Below are positions 17,118-25,373 of a stretch of 64,000 nt of DNA, piece by piece. The stretch spans positions 1 to 64,000 of the forward strand of contig CAMVDP010000003.1 of the NCBI GenBank assembly GCA_947166275.1, in the 5' to 3' direction. The stretch is from an uncultured Clostridia bacterium. GTDB taxonomy: Bacteria > Bacillota > Clostridia > Oscillospirales > Ruminococcaceae. Within the stretch, counting starts at the first letter, position 1; each line of letters opens with the position of its first letter. The notes under the pieces were generated by a model. That model saw only the letters and a program-made list of their open reading frames with translations, was not told the origin of the DNA and searched no databases. Position numbers and translations under genes: made by a program.

Positions 17118-19199
17118 ATGGTCAGAAGAATGCTTGGCAATACATTTGCCGTATTCGTAATATTTATAATACTTGCTCTTATAATCCCGCTCAACGGAAT
17201 TATGGGCGGTGCGCTCCTTGACTTTCTGCTGCTCGTGAATATCGGGCTTTCACTTGTAATACTGCTTTTAACTATGTATATAAAGGAAGCTCTCGAGTTT
17301 TCGATCTTCCCGACGATACTTCTTATAACCACCGTCTTCAGGCTTGCGCTGAACGTTTCCACCACCCGAGGCATATTGAGTACGGGTCACGCTGGATCGG
17401 TCATAGCCACGTTCGGCGAGTTCGTCATGGGCGGTGACCCCGTAGTCGGATTTATCATCTTTATTATTATATTCCTTGCGAATTTCCTGGTCATCACAAA
17501 GGGCTCGGAGCGAGTATCCGAAGTCGCGGCGAGATTTACCCTCGACGCTATGCCGGGTAAGCAGATGTCCATCGATGCCGACCTCAACACCGGTGCGATA
17601 ACCGATGAAGAAGCAAAGCTTCGCCGTGCGAAGGTGCAGCGTGAAGCGGATTTCTTCGGAGCCATGGACGGTGCTACGAAGTTCGTAAAGGGCGACGCTA
17701 TCATGTCTATAATAACCTCGCTCATAAACCTTATCGGCGGAGCTATCATAGGCGTAGTCGGCGGCGCGGATGTCGGCACGGTAATGAATACATATTCGCT
17801 GGCGACCGTGGGTGACGGACTGTGCTCACAGATACCGTCCCTGCTGATATCTGTCGCTACCGGTATGGTAGTAACACGTACTGCGAGCGAGGGCAGCTTC
17901 AACGAGGATGTCAAGAGCTCCTTTACCCAGAACCCGACAGTATTCATCATCACCGGCGCTGTAATGCTGGTACTTATGCTCGTACCTGGATTCCCGAAGC
18001 CGATACTGCTCATACTCGGCGCATCGCTCCTGTACGGCGGCATATACCTCGGGCGGAGAAAGACCGCTGTCACGGCGGAAGCTGCCGCAGCGGAGGCCGC
18101 GAAGCAGATCGAGGAAGCAAAGGAACAGAGGCCTACCACGGACACGGACTACTATCGCGATATCGACAACGTGTTCAAGCTGCTCAGTGTCGAGCAGGTG
18201 GAAATGGAGTTCGGTTACAGTCTCCTGCATTTGGTAGACGAGCGAAGCGGAGGAAATTTCATCGAAAGAGTCGTACTGTTCAGGAAACAGTTCGCAATGG
18301 ATATGGGTATGGTAATACCCTCCGTGCGAATGAGGGATAACCCCGATATCAACCCGAACCAGTACATCATCAAGATAAAAGGCGAGGAAGTAGCGCGCGG
18401 CGAGATACTCGTCGACCACTATCTGGCGCTCGACAACGGCGACGTATCAATGCCTGTTGATGGTATCGATACGATAGAGCCGGCATTCGGTATACCCGCA
18501 AGGTGGATAAGCGAAGACAAGAAGGTCGCTGCCGATGTAGCGGGATATACCCTGATAGACCCGATATCCGTAATGATAACGCATCTTTCCGAGGTCATCA
18601 AGACTCACTGTGCGGAGATACTCACGCGCCAGGATGTCAAGACCATGGTGGAGAATATCAAGAAGACCAACGCCACAATGGTCGAGGATCTTGTACCGAA
18701 TATCGTTTCTTACGGCTATCTCCAGAAGGTGCTCTCCATGCTGCTGCGTGAGGGCGTGCCGATAAGGGATATGGAGACTATACTCGAAACGCTCAGCGAC
18801 CATGTTTCCAACATGAAGGATATAGATATAACGGTGGAGTACATCCGCCAGGCGCTCAAGCGTACCATAACCCGACGCTTCGCAGAGGCGAACTCGCTTC
18901 GTGTCATAACTATAGACCCGAGGATAGAGGATATGATCGTCGCAAGCGTGAAGAAATCGGACCAGGGAAGCTATCTGTCCATGGATCCCGACACGATACA
19001 GCGTATAGTCGGCAGGACTACGGAAGAGGTAAACAAGATAAAGGATGTTATCCCGAATGTCATAATCCTCACCTCGCCTATCGTGAGGGTCTATTTCAAA
19101 AAGCTTATAGACCAGTTCTTACAGAATATAACCGTGCTTTCGTACAGCGAGATAGACAGTACCACGCAGATACAGTCTGTCGGGAGCATATCCCTGTAA
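17118..19199 (+). CDS. flhA: Flagellar export protein FlhA
   Basis: 693 residues, the family norm. An N-terminal half of eight membrane segments includes FPTILLITTVFRLALNVSTT and the FHIPEP signature region RFTLDAMPGKQMSIDADLN with GAITDEEAKLRRAKVQRE. The cytoplasmic half docks chaperone-substrate complexes. Export uses the proton motive force through FlhA. GGGAGGT lies 14 bases before the ATG. In most relatives flhF and flhG follow; here the next gene is the sigma factor, 38 bases on. Confidence 0.95.
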   Translation: MVRRMLGNTFAVFVIFIILALIIPLNGIMGGALLDFLLLVNIGLSLVILLLTMYIKEALEFSIFPTILLITTVFRLALNVSTTRGILSTGHAGSVIATFGEFVMGGDPVVGFIIFIIIFLANFLVITKGSERVSEVAARFTLDAMPGKQMSIDADLNTGAITDEEAKLRRAKVQREADFFGAMDGATKFVKGDAIMSIITSLINLIGGAIIGVVGGADVGTVMNTYSLATVGDGLCSQIPSLLISVATGMVVTRTASEGSFNEDVKSSFTQNPTVFIITGAVMLVLMLVPGFPKPILLILGASLLYGGIYLGRRKTAVTAEAAAAEAAKQIEEAKEQRPTTDTDYYRDIDNVFKLLSVEQVEMEFGYSLLHLVDERSGGNFIERVVLFRKQFAMDMGMVIPSVRMRDNPDINPNQYIIKIKGEEVARGEILVDHYLALDNGDVSMPVDGIDTIEPAFGIPARWISEDKKVAADVAGYTLIDPISVMITHLSEVIKTHCAEILTRQDVKTMVENIKKTNATMVEDLVPNIVSYGYLQKVLSMLLREGVPIRDMETILETLSDHVSNMKDIDITVEYIRQALKRTITRRFAEANSLRVITIDPRIEDMIVASVKKSDQGSYLSMDPDTIQRIVGRTTEEVNKIKDVIPNVIILTSPIVRVYFKKLIDQFLQNITVLSYSEIDSTTQIQSVGSISL

Positions 19200-19237
19200 G
19201 AGCCGCATAGGGGCGTACGAAAGGAGGCGGGCTCCCG

Positions 19238-19981
19238 ATGGCAGACAAGAAAGATACTATCCAGGCGATACGCGAATACCGCGAGACAGGCGATATCAAC
19301 CTGAGAAATGACATAGTCATGCGATATCTTGAGCTCGTGCGTGTCATCGCACTTTCGCTCAGAAATGTCTACATAAAATACGCTTCAACAGATGATATCA
19401 TAAATGAAGGCGTCCTCGCGTTAATGTCCGCGATCGACAGCTTCGATCTCGACAGGGGAGTAAAGTTCGAGACTTACGCCAACATCAAGATCAAAGGCGC
19501 GATAGTGGATTTCGTGCGTAAGCAGGACTGGGTGCCAAGACAGGTGCGCGCTTTCGGCAGGGAGCTTGACGCGGCGTATAACGAGCTGTTCAACCGGCTC
19601 GGCCGTCACCCGAAGAACGCGGAGCTTGCCGAGTACCTCGGACTTTCGAAGGAAAAGCTCGAAAAGCAGATGGCAGAGTCCGCAAGCGCGGTAACACTGT
19701 CATTCGAGGAGCTCCTGTACGAGGATAACTTCGATGTTATGGAGAGCGGTGACCACGCGGACACGGCTCTGTATGAGAAAGAATTAAGGCAGATGATAGC
19801 CAAGGCGATAACGGAGCTCACTCCGAAGGCTCGTCAGGTCGTCACGCTTTACTACTATGAAAAGATAAAATTCGCGGAGATAGCACAGGTGCTCGGCATA
19901 ACCGAGTCAAGAGTCTGCCAGATACATTCAAAGGCGATACTCTATCTGAAACGTGCGCTTACCGAATATATGCAGAAATAG
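19238..19981 (+). CDS. fliA: Flagellar sigma factor FliA/SigD (sigma-28)
   Basis: 247 residues. Region 2 has STDDIINEGVLALMSAIDSF and KFETYANIKIKGAIVDFVRK; region 3 has LGRHPKNAELAEYLGLSKE; region 4 has LTPKARQVVTLYYYEKIKFA and GITESRVCQIHSKAILYLK, the FliA/WhiG layout. It directs late flagellar and chemotaxis genes. A matching promoter is seen at 24298-24325. AAAGGAGG precedes ATG 19238. No anti-sigma flgM was found in the window. Confidence 0.93.
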   Translation: MADKKDTIQAIREYRETGDINLRNDIVMRYLELVRVIALSLRNVYIKYASTDDIINEGVLALMSAIDSFDLDRGVKFETYANIKIKGAIVDFVRKQDWVPRQVRAFGRELDAAYNELFNRLGRHPKNAELAEYLGLSKEKLEKQMAESASAVTLSFEELLYEDNFDVMESGDHADTALYEKELRQMIAKAITELTPKARQVVTLYYYEKIKFAEIAQVLGITESRVCQIHSKAILYLKRALTEYMQK

Positions 19982-19994
19982 GAGTTGATAAGAA

Positions 19995-20732
19995 ATGTTG
20001 AGAGGCTATTACAACGCCGCGCAGGGCATGATAGTGAAGCAGAGGCAGCTTGACGCTATCGGCAATAACATTGTGAATATGAATACCTCGGGCTACCGCA
20101 AGGATGAGATAATCACCAATACTTTCCTCGATGAGCTCGTGCTGGTCAATGAGCGTCGTGAGACCTCCGGACATCTCCTCCAGACCTATGCCGATGTTTC
20201 CAAGACAAACCTTGAGCAGAGCAACTTCACGTATACCGACAGCAACTTCGATGTGGCGATATATGGCAACGTGTACTTTAACATCCGTGCGAAGAACGGT
20301 AACATCTACCAGACCCGCAACGGTCAGTGGGAGCTCGATGGTGAAGGATACCTGATACTCGGCAAGTCCGGGCGCGTACAGGGTGCGAACGGCGACATAT
20401 ACCTCGGCAGAGGCGATTTCGAGATACGCAACGACGGTTCTATATACATAGACGGCGAACAGGTGGATACGCTCCGCCTCACATATATCCCGCCGGACGC
20501 AGATGTCGACAAGCTCGGCAATAACCTGATGCTGTACACCGGCGGTGAGCAGCTCCCCGAAGGCGAAAGATTCGATATCATACAGGGCGCATGGGAGCAC
20601 TCGAACGTAGACGGCAACAAGGAAGTAACACAAATGATGGAAGCTCACAGGCTCTATCAGGCAAACAGCCAGATACTGAAGCAGCTCGACCAGATAAACA
20701 ACAAGGCGCAGGCAATAGCCGAAGTTTCATAA
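19995..20732 (+). CDS. Flagellar rod/hook basal-body protein, FlgF/FlgG type
   Basis: 245 residues. Starts LRGYYNAAQGMIVKQRQLDA then NNIVNMNTSGYRKDEI, the rod-protein N-terminal signature. It ends with GAWEHSNVDGNKEVTQMMEA, HRLYQANSQILKQLDQ, the C-terminal helix. With the next gene it makes the tandem rod pair usual in Clostridia. It is likely the proximal rod (FlgF-like) member, though names for such pairs are used loosely. AGGAGTTG precedes the start, 13 bases after fliA. Confidence 0.85.
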   Translation: MLRGYYNAAQGMIVKQRQLDAIGNNIVNMNTSGYRKDEIITNTFLDELVLVNERRETSGHLLQTYADVSKTNLEQSNFTYTDSNFDVAIYGNVYFNIRAKNGNIYQTRNGQWELDGEGYLILGKSGRVQGANGDIYLGRGDFEIRNDGSIYIDGEQVDTLRLTYIPPDADVDKLGNNLMLYTGGEQLPEGERFDIIQGAWEHSNVDGNKEVTQMMEAHRLYQANSQILKQLDQINNKAQAIAEVS

Positions 20733-20749
20733 CAGGTAAGGAGTAAAGC

Positions 20750-21574
20750 ATGAATATATCGTTTTATACCGGCGCTTCGGGCATGATCGCCCAGCAGGAG
20801 GGAATGAACATCTATTCCCACAATATCGCCAATGTCAATACGGTCGGCTATAAGTCGCTCCGGCCGAGCTTTGCGGACTGCCTTTACGAAGTTTACCGCA
20901 AGACCGAGCCCGAGTGGCAGACAGGTCACGGACAGTTCGTTATGAAGACAGATTTCATGTGGGAGCAGGGCGGCTTCGTAATGTCGGAGCAGCAGTTCGA
21001 TTTCGCGATAGCGGGTGAGAGCTTCTTCATGGTGAAGGACGAGCACGGCGACACATACCTGACCCGTGAGGGTGCGTTCCGCATCACACAGGTCGATGAC
21101 CACTGGGAGCTCGTTAACGGGCGCGGTGAGTTCGTTCTCGATAACAACGGCGACCATATAATCGTACCGTTCCAGACGAACGGCGGTTCAGTCTCCAAGG
21201 AGGACGAGACCGGAAATGGCACTATCCCCGATGCGGCAGGCAGAGAGGATATCAATACAGTCCGTGATGAAGGCACAACGAATATCGTTGACTATGAAGC
21301 ACTCACGAATATGATAGGATTGTTCGATGTTCCCAATAACTGGGGACTCGACCAGGGTGAGGATAACCACTTCGTTGTTACCGCACGCTCGGGAGAGCCG
21401 ACAGCGGTGGAAGCGTCAGACAGAAACCTGCTGCGCGGTGCACTTGAGCTCTCCACGGTAGACCTTGCATCCGAAATGGTTCACCTTATAGAGACCCAGC
21501 GTTCATACCAGCTTAACGCGAGAGTTGTCACGACTTCGGACGAGCTGATGAATATAGCAAACACATTAAGATGA
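20750..21574 (+). CDS. flgG: Flagellar basal-body rod protein, FlgG-like
   Basis: 274 residues. SFYTGASGMIAQQEGMNIYS and HNIANVNTVGYKSLRPSF mark the N-terminal domain; LRGALELSTVDLASEMVHLI and ETQRSYQLNARVVTTSDEL mark the C-terminal helix as in FlgG. The middle domain (DFAIAGESFFMVKDEHGDTY) forms the outer layer of the distal rod. It follows the previous rod gene by 17 bases with AAGGAG. FlgG or FlgF cannot be decided with certainty; the C-terminal text favours FlgG. Confidence 0.85.
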   Translation: MNISFYTGASGMIAQQEGMNIYSHNIANVNTVGYKSLRPSFADCLYEVYRKTEPEWQTGHGQFVMKTDFMWEQGGFVMSEQQFDFAIAGESFFMVKDEHGDTYLTREGAFRITQVDDHWELVNGRGEFVLDNNGDHIIVPFQTNGGSVSKEDETGNGTIPDAAGREDINTVRDEGTTNIVDYEALTNMIGLFDVPNNWGLDQGEDNHFVVTARSGEPTAVEASDRNLLRGALELSTVDLASEMVHLIETQRSYQLNARVVTTSDELMNIANTLR

Positions 21575-21618
21575 CCCGATCGTTAATAACCGAATAATGG
21601 AAAGGAAACAGTGTAATA

Positions 21619-22239
21619 ATGAGTATTGGAAAGTATGAAGACCTCAGCGATATCCAGATCGATGTACTTCGTGAAGTAGGAAATATAGGCTCCGGCAACG
21701 CAACCACAGCGCTTTCGTCCATGGTGGGCAAGATGATAGATATTCAGGTCCCGAGTGTAAAGGTGCTCGGTTTCAACGAGGCGATCGACGAGGTCGGCGG
21801 CGCGGAGAAGATAATCGCCGGTATCCTTATAAGGATCAACGGTGATGTTGACGGCATGATAATGTTCCTGTTCGAACAGAACCTCATTTCCCTTATCGTG
21901 CAGACATTCTTCGGATCGGCTCCGCAGGATATACTCTCGCTCAACGAGGCTGAAATGTCCGCGCTCAATGAGATGGGTAATATCATGGCAGGCTCTTATG
22001 TCAACGCTATCTCGCAGCTCGCGGGAATGACTATAGACGTTGAGCCCCCGATGATGACGATAGATATGCTCGGTGCGATAATGAGCGTACCTGCGATAGA
22101 AATGGGAGAAATGGGCGATCAGCTGTTATTCATAGATAACAACATGGTTATCGATAATACAAGTATTCAGTCCAAAATGCTTCTCCTTCCGACGATCGAC
22201 TCCCTCGATCATCTGCTTGGAAAGCTGGGTGTTGCATAA
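21619..22239 (+). CDS. cheC: CheY-P phosphatase CheC
   Basis: 206 residues. Two Glu-x-x-Asn centres are visible: LREVGNIGSGNATTALS (Glu19, Asn22) and LNEMGNIMAGSYVNAIS (Glu118, Asn121). CheC removes phosphate from CheY and, with CheD, forms an adaptation feedback. AAAGGAAA precedes the ATG. The stop overlaps the cheD start (TAATG), indicating coupled translation and a 1:1 complex. Confidence 0.93.
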   Translation: MSIGKYEDLSDIQIDVLREVGNIGSGNATTALSSMVGKMIDIQVPSVKVLGFNEAIDEVGGAEKIIAGILIRINGDVDGMIMFLFEQNLISLIVQTFFGSAPQDILSLNEAEMSALNEMGNIMAGSYVNAISQLAGMTIDVEPPMMTIDMLGAIMSVPAIEMGEMGDQLLFIDNNMVIDNTSIQSKMLLLPTIDSLDHLLGKLGVA

Positions 22240-22721
22240 TGGGTGTGAAGCATATAATCGGTATATCCGACTGGAAGGTCGGCAGAGGTGATGATGTTCT
22301 CGTGACATACGCTCTCGGGTCGTGCATCGGCACCTGCCTATACGACAGGACTACCGGTATTGCGGGTCTTTCGCATATAATGCTTCCCGACAGCACTGCT
22401 ATCATAGACGGTCATACTACGCGAATGAAGTTCGCGGATACTGCTCTCCCCGATATGCTTGACAGAATGAAGGCTATGGGAGCTTCGCCCATGGCGATAA
22501 AAGCGAAGATCGCCGGAGGAGCAGTAATGTTCCAGACTGCAAACTCGCGCTTCAATATAGGCGAGCGCAATATAGAAGCCGTGAAAGCGGCACTCATGAA
22601 GCTGCGCATACCGATAATCGCAGAGGACGTTGGTCTCAATTACGGACGTACCATGACATTCTGGGCAGAAAACGGTGCCGTTGAGATAAGCTCCACGGTA
22701 ATGGGCAAAAAGATGATATGA
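22239..22721 (+). CDS. cheD: Chemoreceptor glutamine deamidase CheD
   Basis: 160 residues. The catalytic triad is visible by family alignment: Thr23 and Cys29 in TYALGSCIGTCLYD and His46 in AGLSHIMLPDS. CheD deamidates receptor glutamines and stimulates CheC. It overlaps cheC by one base. Receptors and cheA/cheW are not in this window. Confidence 0.94.
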   Translation: MGVKHIIGISDWKVGRGDDVLVTYALGSCIGTCLYDRTTGIAGLSHIMLPDSTAIIDGHTTRMKFADTALPDMLDRMKAMGASPMAIKAKIAGGAVMFQTANSRFNIGERNIEAVKAALMKLRIPIIAEDVGLNYGRTMTFWAENGAVEISSTVMGKKMI

Positions 22722-22740
22722 CCTTACACGGGGGGATCTC

Positions 22741-24183
22741 ATGGAAGAAGATCTGAAGAAGCTTGACGACCTGTTCGACAGTATCCTTGAAGAGATAATA
22801 CATCCCGAGAAGGCGGGTCTGTACAAGAACCCGTTCATCGAGCAGAAAGCCAACAGGATAGCCGAGCTTTCCGAGTCCGTCACAGTCATCATGGTGACGA
22901 TCTCGGACGACAGTATGTCCGCGTACGCAACGGTCATGGCGCGAAGCGAGAATCATAAGCTCTACAAGGCGGATGATATTCTCCGTGTAGCGTCGACAAA
23001 CGGCGTATTCTACGGGATAGATGAAACCGTTGTCCGGGATATGGCGGAGAAACAGATCATCAACACCGAGGTATTGATAGCTACCGGGACAAAGCCGGTG
23101 GACGGCACGGACGGACGGGTGTCTATGAAATTTGATATCGCCGACGGTGGGGAGATAGGCGGCATACAGGCGGGAGCCGAGATATGCCACGTTGTCAACC
23201 CGCACATGGGGCGTGATGGCAAGGATGTTCGCGGACGCGTGCTTCCCTCGGCGCAGGGAAAAGCCGTTGATATAAAGGCGGGCGAGGGCATAGTGAAGCG
23301 CGGTAACCGCTATTATTCCGAGTACTCCGGTACTCTTGTGTATCGCTACGGCGAGTACAGCGTAGTCGATGAAATGGTGCTCGATAAGAATATCGACCAG
23401 TCATCGGGTATAATAGGATACGGCGGAACCATAGTCGTAAACGGCAACGTCACCGGCAAGGCTGTTATTAAGGCAGGCAGAAGCGTTATAGTCCACGGTC
23501 TCGTGAGCAGCGCCGTGATAGAGGCGGAGCGCGATATCCGCATCGACGGAAGAGTGAACGACGCGTCAATATCCGCTTCCGACGGCTGCATATACGGCAC
23601 GGAATTCCTTGACAGCACGCTCGTTGCAGGTGAGAGTATCACGGCGAACGCATTAGACAACTGTACCGTCAAGTGCGTGACGGGCATCGAGTGTATGGGC
23701 GGCTACGGCAGGATAGTCGGCGGCGAGGTATACTGTGCAAGCAATGTGAACTGCATAACCGTAGGCAACCGAGAGCATACAGAAACGCATATCATTCTCG
23801 GTGATTGCACCGAGTTCAATATCGAGATAACGCAGCTTGAGCGCCAGATAGGACAACTCGACAGAGAGATCTCCGCGATAACCGATCAGGTGAACGAGAT
23901 CCGCGAGCGCGAAAAGGCAGGCACCGCAACGCTTGAGGATAAGAGCTTTCTCGAAGCGGCAGTGCGTATACGTTCGCAGAAAACGAGCGAGAAGGCTCCT
24001 GTCTCGGAGCGCATAAAGCGGCTCAAGGAGATAATCGAGCTTTCTGCGAAGGCAACGCTGAAGGCAAAGTCAATGATATACGGCGGAGCATTCCTGAAGA
24101 TCTGCGGGTTCTCGCAGGTGCTCAACTCCGACCGCTCTCACGCGACAGTTTACTCAAACGGAAAGAACGTCGTTGTGACATAA
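22741..24183 (+). CDS. FapA/DUF342 flagellar assembly protein
   Basis: 480 residues. The N-terminal part (1-110) is variable. The centre has YGIDETVVRDMAEKQIINTE and NPHMGRDGKDVRGRVLPSAQ, then a polymer-forming beta-helix (residues 210-345) built of repeats like GTIVVNGNVTGKAVIKAGRS and SVIVHGLVSSAVIEAERDIR. A coiled coil follows (residues 360-440). This is the DUF342/FapA plan seen near flagellar genes of many bacteria. GGGGGGAT precedes the start. It is the last gene of the operon. Confidence 0.85.
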   Translation: MEEDLKKLDDLFDSILEEIIHPEKAGLYKNPFIEQKANRIAELSESVTVIMVTISDDSMSAYATVMARSENHKLYKADDILRVASTNGVFYGIDETVVRDMAEKQIINTEVLIATGTKPVDGTDGRVSMKFDIADGGEIGGIQAGAEICHVVNPHMGRDGKDVRGRVLPSAQGKAVDIKAGEGIVKRGNRYYSEYSGTLVYRYGEYSVVDEMVLDKNIDQSSGIIGYGGTIVVNGNVTGKAVIKAGRSVIVHGLVSSAVIEAERDIRIDGRVNDASISASDGCIYGTEFLDSTLVAGESITANALDNCTVKCVTGIECMGGYGRIVGGEVYCASNVNCITVGNREHTETHIILGDCTEFNIEITQLERQIGQLDREISAITDQVNEIREREKAGTATLEDKSFLEAAVRIRSQKTSEKAPVSERIKRLKEIIELSAKATLKAKSMIYGGAFLKICGFSQVLNSDRSHATVYSNGKNVVVT

Positions 24184-24195
24184 CAACAGAAAAAG

Positions 24196-24288
24196 ACCCT
24201 CCGACGGTAAAAAGACCGTGTGAAGTGATCCGGGGCGCCGTAAAAAGACGGCGTAAGAGGAGCTTCGCCCAGGAGGGTTTTTTATTTT
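24196..24288 (+). terminator. Branched (three-way-junction) terminator of the flagellar operon
   Basis: The outer stem ACCCTCC (24196-24202)/GGAGGGT (24272-24278) is followed by TTTTTTATTTT. Inside are a hairpin ACGGT-AAAAAG-ACCGT (24204-24219) and a second arm: GAAG...TCC (222-231) pairing GGA...CTTC (259-266), capped by CGCCGT-AAAAAG-ACGGCG (236-253). The two hairpin loops are identical. GGGCG (233-237)/CGCCC (266-270) is a competing pairing. Ordinary intrinsic terminators are single hairpins. Confidence 0.75.
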
Positions 24289-24297
24289 GCCGGAAGC

Positions 24298-24325
24298 TAA
24301 AGTTTAGCTGTAACGCAGTCGATAT
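24298..24325 (+). promoter_or_regulatory. Sigma-28 (FliA) promoter
   Basis: TAAAGTTT, 12 bp, GTCGATAT. The -35 is a perfect match to the classical FliA consensus; the -10 differs little from GCCGATAT/GCCGATAA and the spacing is one base over the enteric 11. It lies 39 bases before the gene at 24365. Confidence 0.75.
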
Positions 24326-24364
24326 AATAGACAGAATACATTATCGGACAGGAGGCTGATAGTT

Positions 24365-25219
24365 ATGTTCAATGTAAACGGAGTCGGTAAGTCCGGCTAC
24401 AGCGCGTCTGTCGGCAATGTCGGCAAGAACGCGGATAAGCGTACCGAGAAGGACGAGAAGAAACAGCCGCGCAATACGGACAGAGCGGATTTTTCGTCGT
24501 TCGCGCAGAAGCTCGGTCAGACAGGCGGTCTGAAGGTCGGTGCAGCGTCAGAAAAAGCGGGCGGCTTGAGCCAGAAAGCACAGGACTACCTCGAAAAGCT
24601 GAAGAAAAAGTACGGGAATATGGACTTCATCATCGCGGATTATTCCACCGATGAAGAAGCAGACAGCCTGCTCGGGAAGGGCAAGGGCGAGTACAACGTG
24701 CTGATAACGCCGGATCTGCTTGAGAAGATGGCGGAAGATGAGGACACAGCCGCAGAGTATGAAGCGCTGATAGACAAGAGCGTCGAGAGCATCGACAGCG
24801 TTCGCGCCGGTCTCGGTGAGGACGCGGACATGGTGGACAGATACGGCGTGACAGTCGGTGCGGACGGACAGATATCCATACGAGCGCTGCTTGCCGGAGA
24901 CCTCACCAATAAGGACGGCGGTAAGTCGATAACATCTTCCACAGTTGAGGATATGCTCGCACAGCTCAAGGAAGCAAGAGAGTCACAGGCGGACAAGCTT
25001 GAAAAGATGCGCGCGGAGAAGGCTGAAAAAGAAAAGGAAGCCGAAGACGAGGCCGATGAGACGGACACAGAGGTGATCCGTATCAAGGATGAGCGCTATG
25101 AAGCCGTCAAGAGAATGAACGCGGTATTAAGCAAAGAGCAGGAGTCCGAGCTTGAACAGCTTATCAGTCAGCTTGACAGCGAGAACGAACAGCATACCCA
25201 CTTCAGCGCCAAGGCGTGA
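24365..25219 (+). CDS. Unknown protein, probably of the sigma-28 regulon
   Basis: 284 residues, no signal peptide and no membrane segment. The basic, disordered N-terminus (1-75) leads to a conserved-looking core at 80-200: LEKLKKKYGNMDFIIADYST and EYNVLITPDLLEKMAEDED, then LIDKSVESIDSVRAGLGED. A long Glu/Lys-rich coiled coil follows at 205-280. I have seen similar KYGNMDFxIADYS text in clostridial proteins of unknown function (DUF6033-like) but cannot confirm the family. The upstream sigma-28 promoter and its place directly after the flagellar operon suggest a late motility role, such as a secreted or cytoplasmic flagellar accessory. ACAGGAGG precedes the ATG. Confidence 0.7.
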   Translation: MFNVNGVGKSGYSASVGNVGKNADKRTEKDEKKQPRNTDRADFSSFAQKLGQTGGLKVGAASEKAGGLSQKAQDYLEKLKKKYGNMDFIIADYSTDEEADSLLGKGKGEYNVLITPDLLEKMAEDEDTAAEYEALIDKSVESIDSVRAGLGEDADMVDRYGVTVGADGQISIRALLAGDLTNKDGGKSITSSTVEDMLAQLKEARESQADKLEKMRAEKAEKEKEAEDEADETDTEVIRIKDERYEAVKRMNAVLSKEQESELEQLISQLDSENEQHTHFSAKA

Positions 25220-25295
25220 TATGCGCGCTGTGTGCTCCACTTGTACACTGCCATAAATATGCAGACAAAATATACAGAATAATTCCGGTCAGCTA

Positions 25296-25324
25296 TTGCA
25301 AACTGCACAAAAACGTGGTATAAT
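25296..25324 (+). promoter_or_regulatory. Sigma-A promoter for recJ
   Basis: TTGCAA, 17 bp, TATAAT with extended -10 TGG, ending 50 bases before the recJ start. Confidence 0.75.
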
Positions 25325-25373
25325 ATACAGGATAAATGAACTCGACCTTTGACGATACTACGGAGAATGATGA

